Of a stretch of DNA of 64,000 nt, positions 9,984-23,000 are shown piece by piece; position 1 is the stretch's first letter; the number at the start of each line of letters is the position of its first letter. The stretch is from Chlorops oryzae. Taxonomy: Eukaryota > Arthropoda > Insecta > Diptera > Chloropidae. A program made the translations under genes and the position numbers. The notes beneath the pieces are model-generated. The model saw only the letters and a program-made list of their open reading frames with translations, was not told where the DNA came from and ran no database searches. The stretch is taken from positions 35,543,502-35,607,501 of the forward strand of contig CM035808.1 in assembly GCA_020466095.1 (NCBI GenBank). Direction: 5' to 3'.

Positions 9984-11640
9984 TTATTGGAAGGTAAAAG
10001 ACAGAAGCAACGACAACAAGAAACTGATCAGCGTCAAATTAGATTTTATGAAAGCTGATGCCACACCAGAAGCCACTGAAGTTTGTTGGGCACTAGGATT
10101 TTGCTGCAATTGTTGTGACGTTTGTCCAGGTACTGGATTCATTGGTGCAAGCGGAACACCTGCATTGCTATCAGTACCAGGCGCTGGTTGTGCTGCGGCT
10201 GGCACAGGAGCTGGCGGTGGTTGAGGTGCTGGGAAGCAAGCAATTTTTTCAACTTCCACCATTTTTGTTGCATCCTGTGGATCTGTTTCGTTGACTCGTA
10301 CGGGCACACACATAATTCCTCCAGCAGGTGGCGCTTGGTCAGGAACAGCAGCAGGATTTGGCGGTTGGTTAGTGGTCGTATTTTCGCCACTTCCTGCAGG
10401 AGACATTGAAGCAAGTGGAACCGTACCTGCAGCAACGGCAGCAGTGCCGCCGGCTACAACAGCTGGAGGAACAGCGGCTGGAGGAGCAGCGGCTGCTGGA
10501 GCAGCAGCAGCATTATGATCTGCTTGTCCTCCTGTTGTAATGACAGTTGTTCCTGATGCCGTTTGTGTTGTTTGTACAGAGCCAGGTGGACCGTTATTTA
10601 TTATAATAACCTTGTCATCAGATCCGGAACTTCCACCACTAGAAGGTGCCTGTGCGACTGAACTGGTTTGTGGTGTAAGAACATGTCCCAATATCGCTCC
10701 TCCAATAGCGCCAGCGGCCAAGCCCGAACCTTTTCACATGCAAATACATTGTTTTTGGTCATTAATATAAAAGGAGCATTCAAAAGCTTACCAAAGCCTA
10801 GACCCGATGAAGATGATTGTGGTGGACTAGAGTAGTAGGTTGCGCCTGGAGGCATTGCTGCTCCAGCTGGCAAATAAGTTCCTCCCTGTGGAATTCCAGC
10901 ACTAGGTGGATAATAAGTGGCTCCAGCTGGCATATGTCCGCCAGGATAATAGTTGGCGCCAGCAGGAGCATGTCCAGCTGGATAGTAAGTCGCACCCGCA
11001 GGAGCATGTCCAGCTGGATAGTAAGTCGCACCAGCAGGAGCATGTCCAGATGGGTAATATGTTGCACCACCAGGTGCATGTTGTTGTTGTGGATATCCAG
11101 ATTGAACACTATGAGCATTCGTTGCACTGATTGGAGTATGAACATTGCTTCCATAACTGGGATTCGAGTTGTATGACGGTGGAGCTTCATGTATATTGGT
11201 TTTGGCGCCCCCAACAGGATTCGATGGCGAATAGGCAGGTGGAGGTCCTTGTGGTTTGGGGGCATTCCAACCTATTGAAGGAGAATTCTGGGAACCACTG
11301 TTGCCACTACCAAATGAATGGCCTGGTTGGGCATTGTTACTCGGATAGCTAAGCTTGGTCAGCTCAGGATTACTCGCATGAGTGTTAGTTCCACTGTTGC
11401 CGGTATTGTAGGACGGCTTGGTTACATGACCACCATTTGAACGAGTATTGCCTCCACCTCCTTAACATATAAATTCAAAAGTATTTTAAATCTATTTGTT
11501 TATTATTCAGAAATCCAGGATATACCTGTACGGCGGCCACTGCTTCCGAAAAGCTTCCTTGCATTTACGTCACAGCAATTTCCCAACAACAAAAACAGCA
11601 AAAGAAAACTTAAAATTGCGCAGCGATTCGTGTTTTCCAT
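9984..11640 (-). CDS. secreted, probably GPI-anchored repeat protein with prion-like layout
   Basis: Exons (minus) 11640-11526, 11460-10792 and 10729-9984 give 509 residues; donors GTATAT and GTAAGC, phases close. Residues 1-27 are a signal peptide (FLLLFLLLGNCC). About 40-150 is rich in Gly, Asn, Ser and Pro. About 165-245 holds around six 12-residue repeats of the form GHAPAGATYYPA. A Gly/Ala-rich hydrophobic stretch follows (GSGLAAGAIGGAILGHVL, about 262-279). An Ala/Pro-rich middle leads to a conserved-looking block with two Cys and an NET glycosylation site (IMCVPVRVNETDPQDATK). The last 20 residues are hydrophobic (LTLISFLLSLLLSFTF) after small residues (SGVASA), as in a GPI signal. I do not recognise the gene. 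The signal peptide, repeats, AGAIGG-like segment and GPI tail recall vertebrate PrP/Shadoo in layout only. Confidence 0.9.
10840..11085 (-). repeat. coding tandem repeat, 36-bp unit (12 residues)
   Basis: About six imperfect copies encode GHAPAGATYYPA-type units. The three central copies are almost identical at DNA level, which suggests recent unequal exchange or slippage and likely length variation between alleles. Confidence 0.85.
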
Positions 11641-13079
11641 ACTGCAAAATGACTTCTTAGACGATTGACTGTTTCTCATATGACTTTGACACTTAGCAAG
11701 GCAATAATTAAATTAAAGATGCTAATTACAATAAAATTTGATGTTAATCCCTCTTTGCGTGTCTTCAAAAATCGAACAGGTTTTGCTCGATGTTTCTAAA
11801 AATTTCACAAATGAATCACAAGCAATAATGCACACAACGGCTAAATTACCCCAAGTCTCGACTATCGGCGAAAAAATATGTTCTCTGGGCACTTTCTGTC
11901 CAACCAATTTTTCTTAAATACTGATATATCGAAAAAATTTCATATTAAAAATGTAGTAGAAAAATTGTTGTCTAAGTTCCTGCAAGATCGCTTACCATAA
12001 CCAAAGAGTTTAATATTAGTTAAGAGCTTGCAATTCTCGAATTTTTCGACATAAGCTCATCGTACAACTGTCAAGACACGTCGTTAAGGTCAGCATAGAG
12101 CTGCCATTTGTTTTATAAGCGATTAAAATCTTCTTTGGTATGCTGATATCCCAGCCGGACAGTAGAAGTGAAGCATTCATTTTTAAAGAGGCCAATTGGT
12201 GCTTTTTCCAACGATCTTCTAGTGAAAATATCACAGAAGAAAGAACTCGTTGCAACAGACCCTTCTTCAAATGAAATTTACATTTGAAAGAGGGTTGTAT
12301 ACTCCTATTTTGAATGAAGATCCTATGAAATTGTTATGACTAGATATTTTTCAATCGGTGTGCTACAATTCTCAAAAGTTTTATAATTTTGTTGTACTTA
12401 AGATGTTTTAAGAATTGAAACTCTTAAGTCTTTCCAAAGGCGAAAATGTGTCACAGTCACGAAGTGACGAAATATGGCCATATCCGCCAATTTTTTTTAA
12501 ATATTCTTTTTCTTCTTCTATCAGAACTACACTCTATTTTCAAATGAAAAAATCATGCTCGTTGGATCCATTTCAGCCAGCTGGCATGTACTCTTTGCCC
12601 AAATGAAGTTTTCATGCGGACCAGGGTCATACACTCCTCTACCTAATGAATAACACATGAATTTTGAAGTACTGAAAATTGCGGCCATCTCCTAACAAAC
12701 TTCATTAGAAGTAAAGGTTAGTAATGCGAGTAGTCGCAGTATGAATTTTCACCACTTCGGAAGTACTGCAGAAGTCGTGACATTTCCGGCTGGGAAATGA
12801 AAAGTTGTTAATACGGCAACTCCAAAAACGTCAAAATAAGTTAAAATTTATTACGATTGCGGGCAATTTTTTAAACGCGGTTTCTCCTGAATTAGACGTG
12901 ATCTTCAAAAACTGATCGCAGATTTGTGTTCAGGAAGTCATATTACATATACATACCAAATTTCAATAAAATCCCAGAGACGGGCATGAATTAATTTAAT
13001 GCCTTTGCTTGTCTTAAATTGCACGTTTTTTTTTTTTAATTAAATAAGATTTGTACAAAAGTAATTGTTGATTAGTATA
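11641..13079. other. spacer between the prion-like gene and VWA8
   Basis: Divergent 5' flanks of the two genes. No convincing coding exon: the 84-codon minus frame at 12016-12270 has a protein-like composition but no recognisable motif. No complete transposon ends were found. Confidence 0.5.
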
Positions 13080-16000
13080 ATGTTTGTTCCTTTGTGCATA
13101 CTTCGTCAGTCGAAATTGAATTATTTTCGGAACAATGGATGGAGCAAAGCAAAATGTTTTGTACCAATTTATGGGAAAATGTACTCTACGGAGTATAAAA
13201 GCCAAATTACAGGTCAAAGTACGGAAAGAATTACTATAGATGATATAACAATGGAGCTCAAAAATCCTACGAATCCTGAGCTAGTTCCTCGGAAATATGG
13301 TATTTGTAGAAAAAACTTGATACTTTTCAGCAAACATTTTAAATGATTATGCAAATTATAATTACAGTAAAACACGTCGATGGTAAAATTCAATTAGCAC
13401 AATCAGCTTTACATCACTTGCGATGGATGCTCCAGAAAGATTTGCTTAGGCAAGATATGTTTCTGTTGGGTCAACCAGGACCTTTACGTCGTCAGCTTGC
13501 TTTGCAATATTTGGAATTGACACAAAGGGAATTGGAGTATATTGCATTATCTAGAGATACTCTGTCAGAGAGCGATTTAAAGCAAAGGCGAGAAATCAAA
13601 AACAAAGCTGCGACGTATTATGACCAGGTGGAAACCAATTAATAGCATTGTCCGATAAAACTGAACCTTTTTATTTTTAATACCTGAGGTTTGGAATGTT
13701 TTCTGGTATTTTTTAGAGTTACTTATGTTTTAATTATTTTTGAGTAAAGTAGGAGAACATTGGACATATTCTAAATGTAACGATATCTCATGAATGAAAA
13801 ACTAAAACATGCCAGAAACCTCGTTCAGTCCTCTTTGATTCCCTTCCTCATTTGAACCATCATAGTATTCGTTTTATGCCAAATAATAACTTTTTTCGAA
13901 ATTCCTCCGTTTAGTGTGCGGTTCGTGCTGCCTTAAATGGACGTGTACTCATTTTGGATGGAGTTGAACACGCCGAAAGAAATGTACTGCCCATTTTAAA
14001 CAATTTATTAGAAAACCGTGAAATGCATTTAGAAAATGGAAAATTCTTAATGTCGCCGGAGCGTTATGACAAGTTGCTCGAGGTCAGTTGTGGGGCTTTA
14101 ATCGGTTTATATTTCAATACAAGACTTGGGATCCAGATTAGGTTTCTATCAGTGGCTATTTAAAAAAAAAATAAAGCTATTGGAACAATCATAAACTACA
14201 TATTTTTGTGGAATAATGTGATTAAAAATTATTTCTATAAATTTCAGAGTTTCACAAAGGAAGAATTAGATAAGCGTGGTCTTCTACGAGTTTCAGAGGA
14301 CTTCCGCGTAATTGCCTTGGGATTGCCGACACATAAATACAAAGGGACCCCACTGGATCCACCATTTCGCTCGCGATTCCAGTCACGCAGTATTCCCCAC
14401 TTTGGCTTTGATGTAAGTCGGCCTTTGTTGTTTCATTATTTAAGTTTTTTTTTAAATTATAATTCGTACAGGAAATGCTTGCAGATTTACAGCACGAAGC
14501 GCCCAATGCACCAGTAGAAAAATTAAGAAGTTTACTCTCCTTCGGTATGGCCGTACAAGCTGCTGATGGAACTACAAGCTTGCCAGATTTTCCTTTGGAC
14601 AATATTGTCTTAGCAGCAAAGATGCTTAACAGCAATCCTATTCTCAGTATCAGCAATCTTATTGATCAACTTTATCCCTATAAGAGCTCAATGAGAAAGG
14701 AGCAAACAGAACATATAAACAATTTGTTAAAGGCACTTAAAATTGATGTGTCACCTAGTGAACAAATAAGTTCTATAAAATTTGAAATCATGGAGGCTGC
14801 TAAGACACCAACAATTACCATTAGAATGGATAACACAACGTTAACTGTCCCATGTGGACTACGTATACATAAGAAAAACGAACACTTTGTCGATTTACCG
14901 CATCAACGAAAAGTTCTAGCACAAATACTACAGGCTTATGCAATTGGAGATATTTGCTTAGTGGGTAGGTGTTTTTAAATTTTCAATGCTTCTGATTTGA
15001 TTAAATGAAATTTTCCCCAGGTGAACGAGGAGTGGGAAAATTTACATTAACTAAACATTTGGTTCAAGCATTAAACCAAAGCGTCGAACCTATGACGCTT
15101 TACGAGGACATGACGTCGCGAGATCTTGTGCAACAACGTGTAACTACTCCTGACGGTGAAACCATATGGCGCGATTCACCACTGGTAAATTGGTTGGAAG
15201 ATTAAAACTTCTAATTTAACGATTTTTTTTTTTTTTTTGTAAATGATCTAGTATAATCGCTGCCCGACTTTCTGTTAGTCGTTTGAGAATTCATTTTTAA
15301 CAAGATTTTAAACAAATTTATTAATAACAATTTAAATGAATAATTTTAAATCACAATGGAAAAAACGTTTATTTTAAGGTACGTGCAGCCAAGTCAGGAT
15401 CTGTGGCATTGCTTAATGGAATCCACCATTTACATAAGAGTACGACAACAGTTTTGCAGCGGTGAGTGTCGAGAGAACTTTTCACACAATTACCTTATGC
15501 TTATTTTCTTAAATTTGTTGCAGTTTAGTACAGGATCGCGAATTACAATTGTGCGACGGGACAATGCTGATGCGTCACGATCGTTATGATGATCTAGTGC
15601 AGCAAGGAGTTACAAAGTTACAGTTAGCTGAAAAGGGCATACTAAGAATACACGAATCATTTCGACTGATTGCATTAGCTGAACCACCAAATACAAAAGT
15701 AGCAAAGCAAAATTGGCTGACACCGGAAATGTTGAGCCTATTTTTATTTACTGAAGTGCGTCCGTTGCAACAATCGGAAGAAATTAATATCATACAACAA
15801 CTCTGTGGTGATATAAATCCCAACATGCATAAGATCATTGCACTATCGCATATACTTCGTGATTCAAAAGATGCAACACTCCAGAGTCTATCAAATACTT
15901 TATCGACGCGTCAGCTATTGAAAATAGCTCGCCGCATAGTTGCCTATCCTCCTCAAAAGTATGAGAATCCATTGAATACAGATTACGATATAATTCAAAA

Positions 16001-18826
16001 TACTTTTTTGTCAAAATTTATGCCTGCATTACCACGCGCTGCTCTAGAGGGAGCAATAAATCAAGCAGGTATTGAAAAACCTAGAAACTACGGCAGAAAC
16101 AAGCGTCGGGATATCAGTGTTGTTGACAACGTGCTTCGAATTGGCAATACTCAATTGCAATTGACTGCTCCAAGCGATCCATCCAAAGTACCGAGTACAC
16201 TTTTCTTTGAGATGCCACAGCATGTTGAGCTTCTCGAACGATTATTGCAAGTAAGAAGTGTCAATAATCTACAATATTCCAAAAAACATTTCTAACAACG
16301 GTTTTTTTTTTCACAGGACTTCCTGATTGGAGAGCATCTTTTGCTTGTTGGCAATCAAGGTGTCGGAAAGAACAAGCTAGTTGACAAACTACTTCAATTA
16401 ATGAATAAACCAAGAGAATATTTACAACTGCATCGCGATACCACAGTGCACAGTTTGACTGTGCAGTCAACGTTGCGCGATGGCAAAGTTGTCTACGAAG
16501 ATAGTCCGCTTGTAAAGGCTGTAAAGTTGGGGCATATACTTGTTATCGATGAAGCCGATAAGGCGCCCGTTAACGTCACGTGTATATTGCGAACATTAGT
16601 CGAACATGGGGAAATGATGCTGTCGGATGGTCGTAAAATTGTCCCTCACGGTGAAGTTGTTGAAGAACACCCAAACCAGCAGATCATCGAAACGCACCCG
16701 AAGTTTCGTTTGATAGTACTTGCCAACCGTCCAGGCTTCCCGTTTTTGGGCAATGATTTCTTTGCTTCACTGGGTGACGTCTTTAGCTGCCACGCCGTTG
16801 ACAATCCATCACCAGAATCAGAAATTTTTTTGCTCCAACAATATGCACCAAATGTACCAAAGCGTACTTTAACTACCCTTGTGAATGCGTTCGGTGAACT
16901 TCGTAGTATGGCTGATGAAGGTCTATTAAATTATCCCTATTCCACAAGAGAGGTGGTTAATATCGTCAAGCATTTGGAGAAGTTTCCTAACGAACCAATG
17001 TCTGAACTAATTGGTAACGTGCTCGATTTTGATAGGTACCAACCGGAAGCACTAGATCAAGTAACTACTGTTCTGGCAAAGCATGGCCTGCCGGTGGAAG
17101 CATATGCTAAAAATGAGCTCTATGTAATGCGCAAACAGCGCGAAATTCATATGACAGTGGAACGGAAGAGTGGGCTGAACGTATCTGGTAAATAAATTAC
17201 ACCGGCACACAAAAAAAAAGTCCTGTTACAGAAGGGCGACATACCGTACCCTATGTTTTTTGGGGTGCTGATCACGAATCCGGGGTCATTTTCCCCCCAT
17301 CAACATCAGTTTTCTCCCCAGCGCCCCCCAAAATCCCCCAAAGGGTTATTTTTCTATAGCCATAAAATAAAACCCTTCTGTAACAGGACTTTTTTTTTGT
17401 ATGCCGGTGTTATTATTGGTGGTCTTGTGATTAGAATTTCAATAAGGAGCTTCATTTATGTACCTATACTTATTTAGGTCCCAAGTATGGTAAGACGGAT
17501 TCGAAAAATGAGCCTCATGTTGGCGGAAATACGTGGGCCGGAGGCACTGGTGGACGAGACACAGCTGGTCTGGGAGGTAAAGGAGGACCTTTCAGGCTGG
17601 ACGCTGGGCACAAAGTACATCAACTTTCAGATGAAGAAAAAGATGCTATACCAGAATCGGTTAAAAAAGCGGCACGTGAAATGAACCGAAAAGCTTTTGA
17701 AGAAAAACTAAAAGAAATCAAAATGTCCGCGCATGATCACAAGTTGTATGCACAATTCAGTGAACCAATAAGGCGACAAGTTCAGCAATTAAAAGCAGTT
17801 TTGGATGCAATGCAAACTAAAAGCAAGGAACGGCAATGGGCGAAATATCAAACGCATGGTGAGTTGGATGATACGCGTTTAATTGAAGGCATCACCGGTG
17901 AGAAAAATATTTATCGACGTCGGGCTGAAGCGAATCCGTGGGCGGATCATTTGCATGAAAGACCGAATCGTTTAAAGTTGCTAGTCGATGTTTCAGGATC
18001 GATGTACAGGTGAGTTTAACTAAACTAAAGCTGATTTCAAACGGTTTTGCCGGATGTTCAGAGATCCCAATGTTCTGAAAGTCTGTTGGAATTTCCTCTA
18101 ATTGAAATAAAATTAGATGGAATAAAAAAATGCTCGTTTCTATCGCATTTAGAACTGGCGTTCCCATAAAATATGGGTTAATAATTTCTCAAAACCATAT
18201 ATACATACACATACTAAACCAATTCGTTTAGATTCAATGGATACGATGGTCGTTTGGACCGTGAATTGGAAGCAGTCGTTATGGTCATGGAAGCATTCGA
18301 GGGATATGAGAAGAAAATTCTCTATGACATCGTTGGCCATAGCGGCGAAGGTTTTGAGATACCATTTGTAAATGCAGGAAAGCCACCTGCCACTGATAAA
18401 GAACGTTTTGAGACAATACGCATGATGCATGCGCACGCACAATTCTGTTGGAGTGGAGACAGTACGGTGAAAGCTACCAAAGTAGCTATCGAATCATTGG
18501 CTGAGGAAAATTATGACAATTCGATGCTTGTTGTGTTAAGTGATGCGAATTTATCGCGTTATGGTATACATCCCAAAGAGCTCGCAAAGTCTCTAATGAA
18601 AGGCGAACCAAAAGTTAAAGGACATGTGATATTTATTGGAAGCTTGGCCGAAGAAGCTGACTTGTAAGTTACTAAATAGCTTTTAAATGCAAAATTAATT
18701 TACAAGTGAATTTTAATTTATTCTAGTATCAATCAGCAAATGCCAGCCGGACATAGTTTCGTTTGTATGGATACAACGCGGTTACCTCAAATTTTAAAGC
18801 ACATCTTTACTTCGGCCTTGCTCTAA
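13080..18826 (+). CDS. VWA8: von Willebrand factor A domain-containing protein 8 (mitochondrial AAA ATPase)
   Basis: Twelve exons: 13080-13299, 13368-13627, 13915-14082, 14248-14412, 14472-14964, 15021-15184, 15379-15461, 15524-16250, 16317-17187, 17478-18009, 18232-18663, 18727-18826; 1404 residues with all phases consistent. The start is the first ATG of the frame and gives a basic, acid-free presequence (FVPLCILRQSKLNYFRNNGW) fitting mitochondrial import. Three MoxR/dynein-type ATPase modules follow: a degenerate first P-loop (FLLGQPGPLRRQ), a second (GERGVGKFT, residue 436 on) and a canonical third (GNQGVGKN, 772-779) with Walker B LVIDEADKAP. The C-terminus has the family hallmark HVGGNTWAGGTGGRDTAGLG and a VWA domain with MIDAS DVSGS at 1221-1225. 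The human long form has about 1905 residues; the difference lies between exons 9 and 10. The exon 2 donor (GTGGAA) is weak. Poly(A) signal at 18846. Confidence 0.95.
17200..17409. mobile_element. PIF/Harbinger-like MITE inside VWA8 intron 9
   Basis: 210 bases with terminal repeats starting CACCGGCACACA and running through AAAAAAGTCCTGTTACAGAA, about 38 bases nearly perfect. The flanking duplication is TTA (17197-17199 and 17410-17412). Harbinger-type elements favour 3-bp TWA targets. The loop is C-rich on the plus strand. It fills most of the 290-base intron. Confidence 0.85.
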
Positions 18827-18894
18827 TGTGTTTTTTTTTTTTAAGAATAAAGTGAAAGAAAGCAGTGGAGTTGTGACATTGTTGCCAGTTTATC

Positions 18895-19144
18895 ATATAT
18901 AACTATATATGTCACTCAGGAGCCGTTTCCATTTTGGCTCTTCTCACCCCGGTCTTGGGTATCCACCACGGTCTTGGGTATCCACCACGGTCTTGGGTAC
19001 CCACCAAAATGATCATTTTTCACTTAGGTACTCACCAAAAGTATTTCTCTCGCTCTTTCTTTGCCTGCCGAGTAACATCTCTTTCTAACTGGCGCGAAAT
19101 GTCCTGCGCAATATCTATGAGAGTGACATATATGGTTATATGTG
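18895..19144. mobile_element. inverted-repeat element with 9-bp target duplication
   Basis: The ends pair over about 24 bases (left ATATATAACTATATATGTCA; inverse at 19121-19144, three mismatches). CAGTTTATC flanks both sides (18886-18894, 19145-19153). It contains a triple tandem of a 20-bp unit, GGTCTTGGGTATCCACCACG, at 18951-19006. A 9-bp duplication fits Mutator-like elements. Confidence 0.7.
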
Positions 19145-19159
19145 CAGTTTATCTTTAGC

Positions 19160-19336
19160 TATAGAACTATAGCTGCAACTTCGGCCAAAAGCTATTACGT
19201 GGTACACCACACTTTCTATTACGTGGTTCACCACAACACTCGACTTATGGCGTGGTTCCCCACAGTTGAACTTTTTCACCAAATCATGCCATAACGCGCC
19301 GAAATTTGGCCGAAGTTGCAGCTATAGTTCTATATG
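19160..19336. mobile_element. second inverted-repeat element with 9-bp target duplication
   Basis: A perfect 30-base inverted repeat (19160-19189 versus 19305-19334), starting TATAGAACTATAGCTGCAAC. ATCTTTAGC occurs immediately left (19151-19159) and at 19337-19345. The loop carries repeated ACGTGGT(A/T)CACCACA words. Confidence 0.75.
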
Positions 19337-20028
19337 ATCTTTAGCAACAATATACATAAGTTCTATTTAATAATGTAAATAAAGCTAGACGAATTTGTTT
19401 TTTTAGAATAAATTTTCTTAACTTTTATAAATGAAATCGGTTTTATGAGATCGAATGTCATTGGTTATCAATCGAACATTTAGTACACCGTGTTTGATTT
19501 GACATAATGTTATCAATTTTATATTTTTCCCTTTTTTGGGGACATATTACACTCAGATAACTTTCACAATTTTAAATTAATAACTACGGGTATATATACT
19601 ATGATTTATTAAATACGCTAAAAACGAACTACAGCCATATATGCACACATAAATTCATTCAATTATCAACATAACTTACTGGAAGTCTATAGTTACACAT
19701 TTAAAATACACTTGCCTTTTCAGACTCATTGTAATCATCATCACTTTCAAATTACATACTCAGAAAAAATAAAAAAATGAAATAAAAAAAATCGATAAAC
19801 GAAAATATTAAAAAATCTATGAAAATAAATAAACTCACATTTAAAAAAAATTAGCACACTTCTTAAACACTAATACAAACATAAAACATTAACTAATATA
19901 AAAGTAAAAATAAATAAACTAAGAACAGTCGAAACACATTGACGGATTAAAAATGACTATACCTAATATTAAATAAAACTCTTCGAATCAAGCTTCGAAT
20001 CGAAGATGCTAGGTTAAGAAACTTATTG

Positions 20029-23000
20029 CTAAGTATTTGGATTTGACGTGATGACCACCCAACCATCGTCGGCAACAACGTCTTGTTGGTTTGCCTCAGG
20101 CTGCAGCGCGGTATTTGCATCAATTTGATCTTCGGTGTGACTTTCACGTACTTTCTGGACTTGCTGTTTCAAATTGTTGTAAAGCTCCAGAAGTTCGTCC
20201 TAAAAAGAATACATTTTTTTTTTAACGTTAAAAACTAAAAATTAGCCAAATTTTTTCCACAAAATAACTTACCCGCTCTCGAATTTTTTTCAATAATTCA
20301 ATTTTCTCTTGTCGTTTTATGGGATCCATTTGAGCCAATGTCTTTTCCTTCATATCTTGCGCATAATACAGATCGGTGACGACCCGCAAGTACTCCTTCC
20401 CTAATCGTCGATGTTCACGATAGATCTGTTGCGATTCTGGATTGTTGGGAATTGGTTTCTCGGGTTGCAACTCCGGACCAAGCATTTCAGCCAACGACTG
20501 ATCAATCACATTGTCGTCGTCATCTTCTTCTTCGTCGTCATCGATGAAATTCTGATCGGTTTCGTCCATGGCTTTGGTCACAGCATTACTACTCATAATT
20601 GTTGAATTAGCTGGAAGTAATGGTTTGGCATCGGTAACCGTGAGACGTTCTTTGCCATCATTTTTGGCTAAGGATAAATGGATAAAAAGGAAAAAATACA
20701 TAAGATGGGCTGTTGGTATTTGGAAAAGTGCTGCGAAAACTAGAAATTTTTCATAATGTTTATAAAGAAGGTAGAAGACAAAATTAGAACTTTTTCGTAC
20801 TGTATATTATCCAGCAGTTGTGTAGGTTACTTTGTGTCGTGGAAATCAATGTTGTGGTATCGCACATTTCGGATGTGTGGATTTGTTTTTCTCAAAATGT
20901 GTTTTTTCCAGTTTTATGGTAAAAAAAAATCTAAATTTTTCATGGAATATTTTAATGAAATTTTTTATTCACTTTTTTTCTTTTTAAATTTATGGGTATC
21001 GCTCACTGGCGAAATAGAGTTGTATCCGCTTTAATCTTTGGTTTGTTTTTTGGCACTATTCGAACATTTCTAAAACAATTTTGAATGCAATGTAAGACTC
21101 GTTATTATCATTATCTTTATATAAAATAATATTGGGGGAAATAGTTTTGTTTTATTATCGTTTGATCTTTTGGTCACTGTTTGGAGCCTTGTGATTGATG
21201 TGGTTGGCTATCAAATGAGTTGAGTTGAATGAGTTAACCTGGGAACCTATTTAAAAACAATCAATGAATATAAATGTGTTTTGAACAGAATTACGCTCTA
21301 CGTAAGATAAATTAATGAAGTATTTCTCACACAACTAAGGAAATTCTTATATGTATATAAAACTCTCGTATCTCTGTGTTTGTTACCAAAATCCTCCGAA
21401 ATGGGTAGACCGATTTTTATAAAAATTTGTGTGCATATTGAGTAGGTCTGAGATTCGACGAAAATCAATTTTTCATGCCTCTAAGCCTCAATATTTGGGA
21501 CAATTTTTACTTCTACTATCCGACGGATGAGCAATGTTATTTCAAAAAAGTATAGTAGACCGTAACATTACGTAGGTATATCTCTAATTTTTCTCATTCT
21601 GAATTTCATTGCCCTGTGAGAAAAACGCCAACACCGGAAGCTTCCCTTGATTGGATTCGATTATTCAAATCTTTAGAAATTAAAACAAAAATGTAGCTTG
21701 AGTTCCTTGTTTAAGGAAACAAAACTAGTCCAGAACTAAGCATGGATTAGATATGGGCTCAACACCTGTTCCTGTTGTCGCCCTTATTAACAAGGAAAAG
21801 AATTCCATTTTACATAAAGGACGAAAAATATTAATTCAAAGACTTCATTGCTCTATAGGGAATAGGAGACAGTGTAGGGATATCGTGGGAGACTTCGCTT
21901 TTTGTTGTTGTTGGGGGATTTTTAAACAGAACATTGGGTGAAATTGGAAAAGGGGGCATGGATTTTTGGATCCTTTTAGCGCAAACGGTATTTACTGTCG
22001 ACAAAGCGGAAAGATCAGCTTTACATAGGTATTAGGCGCATTATTCGTTTTCCTGATATTCAGTCCTATTCTAAATGAATATTCCGCGGAATTTTTTTTC
22101 CTTACAATTTTTTCTCCGATTAAAAAAGAAGTATTCTGGGGGTAAATAAAAGAAAATATTTTCGAACTTCTTGATCTCTTAAATTATAAATGGACCGTTG
22201 ACTTTGAAAGTGGTGTAACTCCATTTATCTATTTCAAGATATTAAGTGGTGCATGTCAATTATCCAGCATAAATCGCCACCGTTGACCCAGAAAGTGTGT
22301 AATGCATTTATTCATTTCAAGAATTAAATGGTCATGTCAATTATCCAGCACGCCACCACCCAGAAAAAATGCAATGTCTTTAGATTAAATGGTCCAAATA
22401 TGGGAAGCTTTTATCCAAATGAATTCAATAGACCGAAGGATGACAATCGAACACGCTTAAAAGCTTTCAGGTAGGGATTGCTTATATCCGAGGGAATATC
22501 TGTGAGAAATCTGTGGGTTAAGAAAATTACACCTGTTGGAGTCTTTCCCCAATCCCTGAAGCCCTGGTCAATACAACTGATATCCATTGCAACAAAATTA
22601 TAAGCCGGTAAATTAATAACGTTTTTATGATTAGCGGACGCGTATGTATCCAAAGATGTCCATCTAAGTTTGAAGGATATGTGATGAAAGATGATGTGCT
22701 ACGGCAAGCTATTGATCGTCTCTCTAGAATAATTTATATTTCAAGATAGATCCTACACCTTTTTGGTAAATCAAAATGTGGACGACGGTCTTATGATACA
22801 CGAGCCGGGAATTATCTTTTCTGATTGCGTTTGACACTGAAGCGAAACATTTCCTGGATTTTTTCTTCCTTCAGAATTTTTCTTAATGTTGAAGGAAGAA
22901 ATACTTTTGGCTTTGAGTGAACAAAAATTCCAAAATTAAGTGTTGTGCGCTCATAATTATTTCACAATTGTTAGAAAAGACAATTTTTTTTTTCATCTCT

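Larger units (their letters stand above)
18827..20028. other. spacer between VWA8 and the Tak1 3' end
   Basis: VWA8 poly(A) signal AATAAA at 18846-18851, then two abutting small elements (18895-19144 and 19160-19336), then AT-rich sequence that probably includes the Tak1 3' UTR, with a minus-strand AATAAA at 19605-19610. No coding exon. Confidence 0.6.

Noticed and set aside
20029..20667. Separate small coiled-coil gene on the minus strand
   Set aside because: Sequence matches the TAK1 C-terminus and the exon starts in phase 1 at a splice acceptor, so these are Tak1 exons 9 and 10.
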